Shown in pieces: positions 25,713 to 33,970 of a stretch of 64,000 nt of DNA. Position 1 is the first letter of the stretch. Each line of letters opens with the position of its first letter. The DNA lies in assembly GCF_014892575.1 (NCBI RefSeq), contig NZ_JADBGI010000006.1:186001-250000 (forward strand). The letters run 5' to 3'. The notes beneath the pieces were generated by a model, which was not told where the DNA came from, ran no database searches, and saw only the letters and a program-made list of their open reading frames with translations. The stretch is from Nocardiopsis coralli (GTDB lineage: Bacteria > Actinomycetota > Actinomycetes > Streptosporangiales > Streptosporangiaceae). The position numbers and the translations under genes are program-made.

Positions 25713-27314
25713 TCAGGGGCCGTTGTGGCGCACCGAACGCCCCGGCAGGCGGTCGGTGCGTTGTCCGTCGCGCACGGTGAACTCCCCGGCGACCAGAACG
25801 TGTTCGATACCGACGGGCGTGCGGCGCGGGTCCTCGAAGGTGGCGCGCGCGGCGACGGTGTCGGGGTCGAACACGACGAGGTCGGCGACGGCCCCGGACT
25901 GCACGGTGCCCCGGCCGGAGAGCCCGAGCCGGGCGGCGGGGCGCGAGGTCAGGTGGCGCACGCACTCCTCCAGGGTGAGGATCCCGAGCTCGCGCACGTA
26001 GTGGCCGAGGTAGCGGGGGAAGGTGCCCCACCCGCGCGGGTGCGGCCGCGCTCCCACGAGGATCCCGTCGCTGCCGCCGGTGTGGGCGCCGTGCCGCATG
26101 ATCGTGCGGATGTTCTCCTCGTTGCCGACGTCCAGCAGGCACCCGCTGCGCAGGCGGTCGGCCACGAGCAGGTCGGCGTAGAGCTCCCCGGGGCTGCGGC
26201 CGTCCTCCCGGGCCAGGTCGGCGATGGAGGAACCCACGGTCCAGGAGAGCGCGGGGTCGGTGACGCCGGTGACCACGATGGTGCGCCAGTCCAGCGGGAC
26301 GCCGTGGTTGCCGTCGGTGCCCTCGGCCTCGATCTCGTGCAGGATGCGGGCGCGCACGGCCGGGTCCCGCAGGCGTTCCAACGTCATCTCCGTGCCGCCC
26401 GCCTGCGCCCAGCTCGGCAGCGGCGCCCCCAGGTAGGTGGCGCTGGGACCGTACGGGTAACTGTCGAGCGTGACGTCGAGGCCGTAGCGCACGGTCGCCT
26501 CGTCGACGGCGTCGAGGACCTCGGACGCCCGCCCCCGGTTCTGCGGGAAGTTGACGTGGCAGTGGGCCAGGTGGACGGGGATCTGGGCGCTGCGGGCCAC
26601 GTCCAGGCACTCCTGGTAGGACTCCACGACCCGCGAACCGTAGTTGCGGTGGTGGGGGCAGTAGTAACCGCCGGCCTCGCGCACGGGCGCCAGGAGCGCG
26701 ACGATCTCGTCGTCGGTGGCGTACATGCCGGGTGTGTAGGTCAGCCCCGTGGAGAGCCCGTGTGCGCCCTCGGACATGCCGCGGGAGACCATGTCGCGCA
26801 TGCGGTCGAGCTCGCGGCGGGTGGGCGGGCGGTCCTCGTTGCCGACCACGGCCGCACGCACGTTGCCGTGCGGGACGAGGACGGCGGCGTTGACGGCGGC
26901 CCCCGCGTCGATGCGGTCGAGGTACTGGCCGATGCCGCGCCAGTCGCGGTCCAGGTCGGGGCTGCCGTTCCACCCCGCGAGGCGTTCGAAGAGGTCGTCG
27001 GCGGTGGCGTCGGTGACGGGCGCGTACGCGAGCCCGTCCTGGCCGAGCACCTCCAGGGTGACGCCCTGCGCGACCTTGGCGCTGTGGTCCGGGTCGGCCA
27101 GGACGGCGAGGTCGGAGTGGGCGTGCATGTCGATGAAGCCGGGGGCGACGACGAGTCCGCCGATGTCGACGACGGAACGGGAGACGCTGTCGGTCCGTCC
27201 GGGGGCGGCGACGTGGGTGATGCGTCCGCCCCGCAGGACGAGGTCGGCGCGCCGGGCGGGTGCGCCGGTGCCGTCGACGACCAGTCCACCGGTGAGCACG
27301 GTCTCGGGCTGCAC
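25713..27314 (-). CDS. N-acyl-D-amino-acid deacylase (D-aminoacylase family amidohydrolase)
   Basis: The 533-residue amidohydrolase has the metal-binding start GLVVAPGFIDMHAHSDLAV (H-x-H) near residue 60. Family hallmarks follow: ARSAQIPVHLAHCHVN, and near the C-terminus GGSDGILVGARPHPRGWGTF with the catalytic aspartate. A final small beta domain carries GAVADLVVFDPDTV. Such enzymes hydrolyse N-acyl-D-amino acids in the cytoplasm using zinc. The GTG start follows GGAGGA at 3-4 bases. The gene stands alone. Confidence 0.92.
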   Translation of the reverse strand: MQPETVLTGGLVVDGTGAPARRADLVLRGGRITHVAAPGRTDSVSRSVVDIGGLVVAPGFIDMHAHSDLAVLADPDHSAKVAQGVTLEVLGQDGLAYAPVTDATADDLFERLAGWNGSPDLDRDWRGIGQYLDRIDAGAAVNAAVLVPHGNVRAAVVGNEDRPPTRRELDRMRDMVSRGMSEGAHGLSTGLTYTPGMYATDDEIVALLAPVREAGGYYCPHHRNYGSRVVESYQECLDVARSAQIPVHLAHCHVNFPQNRGRASEVLDAVDEATVRYGLDVTLDSYPYGPSATYLGAPLPSWAQAGGTEMTLERLRDPAVRARILHEIEAEGTDGNHGVPLDWRTIVVTGVTDPALSWTVGSSIADLAREDGRSPGELYADLLVADRLRSGCLLDVGNEENIRTIMRHGAHTGGSDGILVGARPHPRGWGTFPRYLGHYVRELGILTLEECVRHLTSRPAARLGLSGRGTVQSGAVADLVVFDPDTVAARATFEDPRRTPVGIEHVLVAGEFTVRDGQRTDRLPGRSVRHNGP

Positions 27315-27525
27315 TGTTCCTCCGTTCGGGTGCGGCACCCGGGGACCGCGTCCGCCGGGGGCACGGCACCGCAGCGGGTGCGCACCGCTGTGGGCTCCGA
27401 CCTGGCCAACATCCTGGTGGAGATCGGCTTCGGGGCCAAGCTCCGCGGCTGAGCGTCGCAGCGACCGGTCGCGGAGCTGCGTGGGTCCCTGCCCCGGTGC
27501 GTCCGCGACCACGCGACCTGCCGTT

Positions 27526-27572
27526 TTTCGGACACTCCGGGATTTCTTCAGGAATCCGAGCCATGTCCGAAA
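27526..27572. repeat. Imperfect palindrome TTTCGGACA ... TGTCCGAAA
   Basis: The outer arms (27526-27534, 27564-27572) match perfectly. Inner arms GGATT/AATCC (27540-27544, 27553-27557) sit on nearly the same axis. The palindrome lies in the 330-base gap 27315-27644, between the divergent D-aminoacylase and a small membrane protein gene, about 75 bases before the latter's ATG. It is a plausible regulator-binding site; I see no gene in the gap. Confidence 0.55.
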
Positions 27573-27644
27573 CCAAGCAGGTGCCCCAGGTGTCCCACGC
27601 AGTGTTCCCCCGTAACGACGAGCACAGCAGAAGAGGCACGACCC

Positions 27645-27968
27645 ATGATCATCTGGACCGGTTGGGGCATTCTCGTCCCCGGGTTCATCTTGCTCGGCGC
27701 CGCCGGACTGGGACTCGCGGCCGAAGGAACCTTCGGTGGTGACGCGGGTTTCTTCGGCGCGGCCACCGGCATCCTGCTCTCGGCGGTGCTGATCTTCCTG
27801 GTCGGGCGCAAGCTCAACAAACCCGAGCAGGGTTTCCACCCCAAGACCGGTGAACCCGTCGTGTACCGCAACCGGCACACGTTCTTCTTCATCCCCATGC
27901 AGTACTGGGCCGCGGTCGCCGCCGTACTCGGACCGGTGATGGGGGTCGCCGCAGCGGTCAACGTCTGA
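27645..27968 (+). CDS. Small membrane protein
   Basis: This 107-residue protein has three hydrophobic segments (about residues 2-23, 35-53 and 84-104). A short conserved-looking cytoplasmic loop contains NKPEQGFHPKTGEPVVY before HTFFFIPMQYWA. AGAGG lies about 8 bases before the ATG. I recognise similar small proteins in actinobacteria only as hypotheticals. It is divergent from the D-aminoacylase and convergent with the TetR gene. Confidence 0.62.
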   Translation: MIIWTGWGILVPGFILLGAAGLGLAAEGTFGGDAGFFGAATGILLSAVLIFLVGRKLNKPEQGFHPKTGEPVVYRNRHTFFFIPMQYWAAVAAVLGPVMGVAAAVNV

Positions 27969-28000
27969 CACCTCGACGGCGGCGCGGCGGAGCCGGGTAC

Positions 28001-28606
28001 TCAGGCCGCGTCGCCGTCCTCGAAGTCCTTCAGGCACAGTTCCAGCAGTTCCTGCACCCGGCGGATGATGGTCTCCCGCTCCATCTCGCACAGCGCCCCG
28101 GCGCCCTCGACCAGGCGCACGCGGGCGATGCCGAGCAGGACCGAGGCCAGGAGCAGGGCGTGCGCCCGCTGCTCCGGACCGCCCAGGTAGGCGGCGAGCG
28201 GTTCGATCATCGCGGACGTGATGCGCCCCTGGTAGACCGAGCGCAGGTCGGGGTCGCCCGCGGAGTCGTCGAGCGCCCGCTGCAGCGCGGTGCCCTCCCC
28301 GTGCAGGCGGCTGACGGCGTGCTCGGCCAGTCGGCGGGTGAGCTGGTCGTGCGGCCCGTCGACGATGAGCCCCGGGTAGACGCCGTCCTCGCGGAGGAGT
28401 TCGGTGAGCAGCCCGCGTTTGGCCCCGAAGTAGCGGTTGATGAGCGCGACGTTGACGCCGGCGTGCGCCGCGATCTTGCGGGAGGAGACCGAGCCGTACC
28501 CCTCGTTGGTGAAGAGCTCCTTGGCGCTGGCGAGGATCCGCGCTCGGGTCGCCTCACGGCCCCGGGTGGGTCCGGTGCCGCCCCCGGTCTCGTCCGGACG
28601 ATCCAT
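28001..28606 (-). CDS. TetR-family regulator (divergent from DHA2 efflux gene)
   Basis: The 201-residue protein has an N-terminal TetR helix-turn-helix: TRARILASAKELFTNEGYGS, SSRKIAAHAGVNVALINRYF, GAKRGLLTELL. The ligand-binding domain is helical. Start choice: GAGGGGT is followed by GTG-CAG-ATG, and the ATG (28606) has the better spacing. It lies 131 bases from and divergent to the DHA2 transporter, the usual repressor/efflux-pump arrangement. The likely binding site is the TTGAC-AA-GTCAA repeat overlapping the pump promoter. Confidence 0.9.
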   Translation of the reverse strand: MDRPDETGGGTGPTRGREATRARILASAKELFTNEGYGSVSSRKIAAHAGVNVALINRYFGAKRGLLTELLREDGVYPGLIVDGPHDQLTRRLAEHAVSRLHGEGTALQRALDDSAGDPDLRSVYQGRITSAMIEPLAAYLGGPEQRAHALLLASVLLGIARVRLVEGAGALCEMERETIIRRVQELLELCLKDFEDGDAA

Positions 28607-28703
28607 CTGCACACCCCTCGGTGGCCGCGATCTGGCTTTCAGGACTCCAGGTTGACACCTGGGGGCGATGTCCGCATACCGAAACCGGTCGAGAGATACC
28701 GAT

Positions 28704-28740
28704 TTGACAAGTCAACACTGTTTACATATACCTGAACGTG
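28704..28740 (+). promoter_or_regulatory. Promoter and operator of the DHA2 transporter; predicted leaderless start
   Basis: A -35 box TTGACA (28704-28709), a 17-base spacer and a -10 box TATACC (28727-28732) are followed only 5 bases later by the GTG start (28738). Transcription should begin at or within a base or two of the start codon, giving a leaderless message; there is indeed no ribosome-binding site. The perfect inverted repeat TTGACAAGTCAA (28704-28715) covers the -35 box and is a good operator candidate for the divergent TetR. Confidence 0.7.
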
Positions 28741-30513
28741 GACGACGCCCCCGGCATCCCCGCCGTGGGGCCTTTCGTGCGTCCGGATTCGGGGGACCCC
28801 TTGGACCAGCCGACCCAACGCCGACCCGAGACCGACCCCCGTGACGGCGCCACTCCCGCCGGCTCCAGGGGTCCGACCTCCGACCACCGGGACACCGGAC
28901 ACGGGAGTGAGCCCCGCGGGGACACCGCACCCCCCGCGGACACCCCCGACGCAACGGCCGCCACCGCCGACGAGGGCCCGCCGCCCATCGCACGCCGCAC
29001 CATCGTGCAGATCATGGTCGGCCTCGTGCTGGCCATGCTGACCTCCATGCTCAGCAACTCGATCGTGGGCACCGCGCTCCCGACGATCGTGGGAGAGCTC
29101 GGCGGGCAGGACCGCCTGGCCTGGGTCGCCACCGCCGGCCTGCTCACCATGACCGCCTCCACGCCCGTGTGGGGCAAGCTCTCCGACATCTGGGGCCGCA
29201 AGCTCCTGTTCCAGGTGGCGCTCGGCATCTTCATCGTCTCGACGGTCGCCGCGGGGCTCGCCCAGGACATGAACACCCTGATCGTCGCCCGCGCCTGCCA
29301 GGGCCTGGGGATCGGCGGGCTCGCCACGCTGCCCAACATCATCCTCGGCGACGTGATCCCGCCCCGTGAGCGCGGACGCTACAGCGGGTTCATCGGGATG
29401 GTCTTCGGCGTCGCGACCGTGCTCGGCCCGCTCGTGGGCGGGTTCCTCGTGGACAGCCCGCTGGGGTGGCGCTGGTGCTTCCTCATCACCGTGCCGCTCG
29501 CTCTGGTCGCGTTCGTGGTCATCCAGTTCATGCTGAACGTGCCGACCGTGCCCCGGCGCGGAACCCCCGTCGACTGGATGGGCGCCGGGCTCATCTTCAG
29601 CGCCGCCAGCGCCCTCATCGTGCTCCTCAGTCTCGGCGGGACCCAGATCCCGTGGGCCTCCCCGCTCGCGATCGGGCTCGGCATCGGGACCGTCCTGCTC
29701 GCCGTCACCGCCGTGCTCGTGGAGCGCCGCGCGAAGGAGCCGATCATCCCCGCCCGCCTGTTCGCCAACCGCACCTTCGTGCTCGCGGCGTTCGGCTCGA
29801 TGTGTGTGGGCGGCATGATGTTCGGCCTCATCATCTACATGCCGCAGTACCTGCAGATGGTGCACGGGATGACGCCGACCGTCTCCGGGCTCATGACCCT
29901 GCCGCTGGTCGGGTCGTTCCTGACCACTTCGATCGGTTCCGGGTTCGCCGTCAGCGGCAGCGGGCGCTGGAAGCACTACCCCGTGATCGGCATGGTGCTG
30001 TGCCTGCTCGGGTTCACCGCCCTGAGCTTCATCGACGTCACGCCGGGGCTGTCCGCGCTGGTGGCCGGGCAGATGCTCGTCGGCCTCGGCCTGGGGCTGA
30101 ACATGCAGCTCCTGCTGCTGGCCACCCAGAGCGCGCTGCCGGTCCCGGACCTCGCCTCGGGGACGGCGTCGGTCGTCTTCTTCCGCAACCTGGGCGGGGC
30201 GACCGGGGTGGCGGCCTTCGGCGCCGTCATGGTCGCCCGGCTGCAGTCGGAGATCGGCTCGGCCTCGGCCTCGCTGCCGGCCGCCGACGAGGGCGGGCCG
30301 GACCTGTCGGAGGTCGCCGAGGCCGCGCAGGGCTCACCCGAGCTGGTGCACTCCCTGCCCGGACCCGTGCGGGAGGTCGTCGTCCAGGCCTTCGACCACG
30401 CGATGCAGGCGGTGTTCCTGCTCGGTGCACCCATCGCCCTCGCGGGGCTGGTGTGCGTGGCGTGCATCAAGGGGACCCCGTTGCGGGGGCGCGGGTCCGA
30501 GGCTCAGAGGTAG
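28738..30513 (+). CDS. DHA2-family (EmrB/QacA) drug:H+ antiporter
   Basis: This 591-residue major facilitator has about 14 membrane segments after an unusually long, disordered N-terminal tail (about 80 residues rich in Pro/Asp/Thr). Motif A GKLSDIWGRKLLFQ follows TM2, motif B-like LIVARACQGLGIGGLATLP is in TM4, and motif C GVATVLGPLVGGFLVD is in TM5. Such pumps export hydrophobic drugs or metabolites using the proton gradient. The GTG start has no ribosome-binding site and sits at the predicted transcription start. Regulated by the divergent TetR. Its last 10 bases overlap the end of the convergent acetyltransferase gene. Confidence 0.92.
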   Translation: MDDAPGIPAVGPFVRPDSGDPLDQPTQRRPETDPRDGATPAGSRGPTSDHRDTGHGSEPRGDTAPPADTPDATAATADEGPPPIARRTIVQIMVGLVLAMLTSMLSNSIVGTALPTIVGELGGQDRLAWVATAGLLTMTASTPVWGKLSDIWGRKLLFQVALGIFIVSTVAAGLAQDMNTLIVARACQGLGIGGLATLPNIILGDVIPPRERGRYSGFIGMVFGVATVLGPLVGGFLVDSPLGWRWCFLITVPLALVAFVVIQFMLNVPTVPRRGTPVDWMGAGLIFSAASALIVLLSLGGTQIPWASPLAIGLGIGTVLLAVTAVLVERRAKEPIIPARLFANRTFVLAAFGSMCVGGMMFGLIIYMPQYLQMVHGMTPTVSGLMTLPLVGSFLTTSIGSGFAVSGSGRWKHYPVIGMVLCLLGFTALSFIDVTPGLSALVAGQMLVGLGLGLNMQLLLLATQSALPVPDLASGTASVVFFRNLGGATGVAAFGAVMVARLQSEIGSASASLPAADEGGPDLSEVAEAAQGSPELVHSLPGPVREVVVQAFDHAMQAVFLLGAPIALAGLVCVACIKGTPLRGRGSEAQR

Positions 30514-30953
30514 CGCCGGAAGCCCTCGGCCGAGTTGTCGAAGCCGAGGGAGTGGTAGAAGGCGTGCGCCCCGCCCCGGGACTCGTGGGAGAGGAGCTCG
30601 ACCTTGTAGCACCCGGCGCGGGTGGCCCGGTCGAGGGCGTCCTCCATGAGGGCCCGCCCGACGCCGGCCCCGCGCGCGTCCGGGTCCACGACGAGGTTGT
30701 CGACGATCCCCCAGGGCTGTGCGTCGTGGGTGAGGTTGGCGACCACGACGAGGTCGAGGGTGCCGATGATCTGGCCGCGCTGCTCGGCGACGAGGACGGT
30801 GCGGTCGGGGTCGCCCTCCATCCGGGTCCAGGCACGCACGGCCGCGGAGGACATGCGCACGTGGGCGCTCTGCGTGTGAGTGGTGTCCCCGAGTTCCCGG
30901 AGGAGACGCAGGATCGCTCCGAGGTCGGACCGGATGGCCGCGCGAATCATCAT
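30504..30953 (-). CDS. GNAT-family N-acetyltransferase
   Basis: The 149-residue acetyltransferase has the acetyl-CoA motif A region GIVDNLVVDPDARGAGVGRA (R/Q-x-x-G-x-G/A) and motif B AHAFYHSLGFDNSAEGFRRY. The substrate is not deducible. Starts at 30965, 30953 or 30950 are possible; none has a clear ribosome-binding site. 30953 is chosen because it gives the usual short lead (M-M-I-R) to strand 1. Tail-to-tail overlap (10 bases) with the DHA2 gene. Confidence 0.85.
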   Translation of the reverse strand: MMIRAAIRSDLGAILRLLRELGDTTHTQSAHVRMSSAAVRAWTRMEGDPDRTVLVAEQRGQIIGTLDLVVVANLTHDAQPWGIVDNLVVDPDARGAGVGRALMEDALDRATRAGCYKVELLSHESRGGAHAFYHSLGFDNSAEGFRRYL

Positions 30954-31158
30954 GGCTGTCGGCATCGTAGCCGACAGGCTGCGACAAGACGGACGCCACC
31001 CCACATCACCCCCCAAAACGCCGCCCTCGCGGCGCTCCCCCCCACCGTCGGCCCGAGAACCCCTCGGCGCGGCCCCCGATGCCCCTCGGGAACGCGCAGG
31101 GCCGACCCGCCGTGGTTTCCGGACGCCCCGGCCGCGCGGCTCGGGCCCCGGGCACACG

Positions 31159-31191
31159 TCGGGGGCGGGGCCCCTCGGACCCCGCCCCCGA
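31159..31191. terminator. Hairpin terminator after the DivIVA-like gene
   Basis: A perfect 12-base stem TCGGGGGCGGGG / CCCCGCCCCCGA with a 9-base loop lies 34 bases past the stop of the minus-strand coiled-coil gene. Confidence 0.72.
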
Positions 31192-31224
31192 TACCGTCGT
31201 GCGTTCCCCTGAGGGAACCACGGG

Positions 31225-32484
31225 CTACTCCTTGCGGATCACCCGCACGCCCTCGTCGCCGGTGGGCGGCTGCGCGCCGCCGGCCTGCGGGCCCGGGGCC
31301 GGTGCCCCTGCCTGCGGGGCGGCCGGTCCGGCCTGCTGCGGACCGCCCTCCGGACGGCGGTAGATGCCGGTGATGCCCGGGTCACCGCTGTCCGTGCCCT
31401 CGTCCTGGCCGGGCTGCGCCGGGGCCTCGGCGCCCTCGGGCGCGGGAGCGTTGAAGCGTGCGCCCTGCGGCGGCGCGGCGGCCGCCTGCGGGCCCTTGGC
31501 CTCGTCCTGGTCGCCCTTGCCCTCCTCGGGCTTCTGGGCGGGCTTGATGCGCACCGTGGCCTCGTCGGCCTCCTGCGGTGCCGGAGAGAGCTTGGCGGTG
31601 GGCTCGTCGCCCTGCTCCCCGCCTGCGTCCTTGCCGGACGGTGCAGGCTTCTCAGCGGCCTGGGCCGCGTCCGCCTTCTCCGCGGGCTTGGCCGGCTTGG
31701 CCGACTCCGCGGGCTTGCCCTGGCCCTGCTTCGGCTCGGACTTGCCGCCGACCTCGGCGCCCTTCTTGCCCTGCTCCTTCTCGGAACCGGGCTTCGCGGG
31801 GGCCTCGGGCTCGGTGACCGTGTCCTCGCGGGACAGCCCGGTCTCGAGCGCACCCGCCTTGTCCTCGGCCTCGACCAGGTCGGCCAGCGTGGAGTGCATG
31901 TCCTTGAGACGGCGCAGCGCCTCGGCGTGCGTGGCCGTGAGCGTGGCCAGCCGGCGGTCGGCCGTGTCGTGGATCTTCTTCGCCCGCGCCTCGGCCTCGC
32001 TCAGACGGCGGTCGCCCTCCTGCTTGGCCTGCTCACGCAGCTGCTCGGCCTCCTTTTTCGCGCCGGCCACCATCTCGGTGGCCTCCTCGCGCGCGGAGGA
32101 GACGATGCGCTCGGCGTGCTCCTCGGCCTCCTTGCGGTACTTGGAGACCTCGTCCTTGGCCTTCTTCTCGGCCTCCTCGACCTCGGACTCGACCCGGGAG
32201 CGGCGCTCCTTGGCCTCCTCCTCGGCGATGCGCAGGATCTCGGCCATGCGCTCGCTGATCTGCTCGTGCTCAGGCTTGACCTGGGCCTTCTCGCGCGCGA
32301 TCGCGAGGTCCCGCTTGTACTGCTCCAGCTCCTCGTCCATCCGCTGAAGGCGCTCGCGGAGGTCCTTGAACTGGTTGTCCATTCGGACGTAGTAGTCGTC
32401 GACGTGCGCCTTGTCGTAGCCGCCCTTGCGCACTGTCGGGAACCTGTCTTGCTGCAGTCCGCCGCCCGGCAACATATCGCTCAT
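31225..32484 (-). CDS. DivIVA/Wag31-like coiled-coil protein with long PAK-rich tail
   Basis: The 419-residue protein begins with a DivIVA-like N-terminal module: FPTVRKGGYDKAHVDDYYVR, echoing the 'F-x-x-x-x-x-G-Y-x-x-x-x-V-D-x-F' pattern. About 200 residues of Lys/Glu/Arg-rich coiled coil follow. The last 190 residues are low-complexity Ala/Pro/Lys/Gly and disordered. It is probably a polar or cytoskeletal scaffold related to DivIVA and the filament-organising proteins Scy/FilP of hyphal growth. The ATG at 32484 follows AAGGG by 4-5 bases. Apparently monocistronic, ending at a strong hairpin. Confidence 0.75.
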   Translation of the reverse strand: MSDMLPGGGLQQDRFPTVRKGGYDKAHVDDYYVRMDNQFKDLRERLQRMDEELEQYKRDLAIAREKAQVKPEHEQISERMAEILRIAEEEAKERRSRVESEVEEAEKKAKDEVSKYRKEAEEHAERIVSSAREEATEMVAGAKKEAEQLREQAKQEGDRRLSEAEARAKKIHDTADRRLATLTATHAEALRRLKDMHSTLADLVEAEDKAGALETGLSREDTVTEPEAPAKPGSEKEQGKKGAEVGGKSEPKQGQGKPAESAKPAKPAEKADAAQAAEKPAPSGKDAGGEQGDEPTAKLSPAPQEADEATVRIKPAQKPEEGKGDQDEAKGPQAAAAPPQGARFNAPAPEGAEAPAQPGQDEGTDSGDPGITGIYRRPEGGPQQAGPAAPQAGAPAPGPQAGGAQPPTGDEGVRVIRKE

Positions 32485-32875
32485 GTGCCCTTCATGTCCT
32501 AACACCGTTTCGACTGCACGTCGTGGAAGGTGAGAGTGCCCCGTACCCATCGGTCCAGGGACCACCCGCGAGGTCCGGCCGTGGGAGCTTCCGGGCCGGA
32601 TGTCCCTGTTTTCCGTGTCCCGACGGCTCTGTGGGGGGCACAGGCCGTGTCCGGGACGCAACATCGTGAGAACCGTCCGCCGCGACCAAGGTAGGCACGC
32701 CCCGCGCTGCCGCGTCAATGTCCCCGAGGGGTACACCGGCGTGCGGACCCTGGTCACCTTCTTACTAAGGTATGCGCGATCATCCCCGTATGGGGTCGGA
32801 GTGGTCAACTTCTCGCCCGCCCCATACGTCACGGGAACCACGGCGCGCCCACGCGGCGCTGGAGAGGACCAGGCG
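32485..32875. promoter_or_regulatory. Divergent intergenic region with CGTATGGGG / CCCCATACG repeat
   Basis: This 391-base spacer separates the DivIVA-like gene (minus) from the carbonic anhydrase gene (plus). It holds a nested element: CCCCGTATGGGG at 32784-32795, and the 9-base arms CGTATGGGG (32787-32795) and CCCCATACG (32820-32828), 24 bases apart. A small repeat ACCTT/AAGGT lies just upstream (about 32757-32772). These could be operator sites. No credible gene is seen. Confidence 0.45.
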
Positions 32876-33421
32876 ATGGGACAGGACACACACCACCCCG
32901 GCGCACACATCGGCGAGGCCGGGTTCGGCACCCCCGAGATCGACCCCACCGCCTGGATCGCCCCCGGCGCGGTCGTCGTCGGCCGCGTGAGCCTGGGTGC
33001 GCAGAGCAGCGTCTGGTACGGGTGCGTGCTGCGCGCCGACAGCGAGGACATCGTGGTCGGCGAGCGCGTCAACATCCAGGACCAGTGCGGTCTGCACGCC
33101 GACCCGGGTGAGCCCGCCGTCCTGCACCAGGACGTGAGCCTCGGCCACCAGGCGATGGTGCACGGCGCGGTCGTGGAGGAGGGCGCGCTCATCGGCATCG
33201 GCGCGACGGTCCTCGGCGGCGCCCGCGTCGGCAAGGGGGCCCTGGTGGCCGCCGGCGCCCTCGTACCGCCCGGCAAGGTCGTCCCGGCCGGGACCCTGTG
33301 GGCGGGTGTTCCCGGAAAGGTCGTGCGCGAGCTGAACGAGAACGACCGCGCGGTCCTGGAGCACACGCCGACCCACTACGCCGAGCTCGCCCAGCGCCAC
33401 CGAACCGTCACCTGGCGCTGA
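32876..33421 (+). CDS. Gamma-class carbonic anhydrase-like hexapeptide-repeat protein
   Basis: The 181-residue left-handed beta-helix protein has hexapeptide repeats starting at IDPTAWIAPGAVVVGRVSLG. Zinc ligand histidines are in CGLHADPGEP and in VSLGHQAMVHG, arranged as in gamma-carbonic anhydrases (YrdA/PaaY/CaiE group). It may hydrate CO2, though many members have weak or unproven activity. GGAGAGG lies about 9 bases before the ATG. A CACTGC/GCAGTG hairpin followed by TTCT (33437-33452) probably ends the transcript. Confidence 0.9.
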   Translation: MGQDTHHPGAHIGEAGFGTPEIDPTAWIAPGAVVVGRVSLGAQSSVWYGCVLRADSEDIVVGERVNIQDQCGLHADPGEPAVLHQDVSLGHQAMVHGAVVEEGALIGIGATVLGGARVGKGALVAAGALVPPGKVVPAGTLWAGVPGKVVRELNENDRAVLEHTPTHYAELAQRHRTVTWR

Positions 33422-33436
33422 ACCACAGCTCGGAAG

Positions 33437-33452
33437 CACTGCACACGCAGTG
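33437..33452. terminator. Small hairpin after the carbonic anhydrase gene
   Basis: The perfect 6-base stem CACTGC/GCAGTG has a 4-base loop, is followed by TTCT, and starts 15 bases past the stop. Confidence 0.45.
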
Positions 33453-33622
33453 TTCTGGTCAACCCGGGTGAGGCTCGGAGGTGGTCCTCCCGGGTCATGC
33501 GCCGGGCGTGTCCGCGGACCTAACCTGGAAGGGACCGTGCCCGGCGGGTCCGGGCCCGCGACCGCGCCCGAGTGCGGGCCCCGGCCCCTGCGTGGCCCCG
33601 TCGTCCCCGGAGGTGAGTGTCC

Positions 33623-33862
33623 ATGCGGTCCCCCGCCGTCGCACACGCCCAACCGTCCGCGGTCCTGCACGACGACGTGGCCCTGGACGAGATCGAGCTG
33701 TACGCCGAGGTGCTCGTCGCCGCCGCCCGCACCGACCACCCCCTCGGTCCGGACGAGCTCGACCGGGTCCTCGGGGTGCGGCGCGACCGTCCGGATCCGC
33801 CCTCCGACCGCCCCCGACACGGTTTTCCGCCCTTCAACCGTCTTTTCACGGAATCGGCCTGA
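33623..33862 (+). CDS. Small acidic hypothetical protein
   Basis: The 79-residue protein starts at ATG 33623 behind GGAGGTGA (GTG at 33617 is in frame but touches the ribosome-binding site). A conserved-looking helical stretch ALDEIELYAEVLVAAARTDH is followed by LGPDELDRVLGV, and then a Pro/Arg-rich tail. I have the impression of similar short proteins in Streptomyces and relatives, but no known function. No cysteine, membrane segment or DNA-binding motif is obvious. Confidence 0.6.
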   Translation: MRSPAVAHAQPSAVLHDDVALDEIELYAEVLVAAARTDHPLGPDELDRVLGVRRDRPDPPSDRPRHGFPPFNRLFTESA

Positions 33863-33970
33863 TCCGGCCACGGTCGGCCCGCTTGTCCACACTCCGGACA
33901 TGGGTATTGCCAACCCGGGGCCCCACAGCCCCGACCTGAACGGCTTTCACCCCCTGTCAGGAGTCGACCC

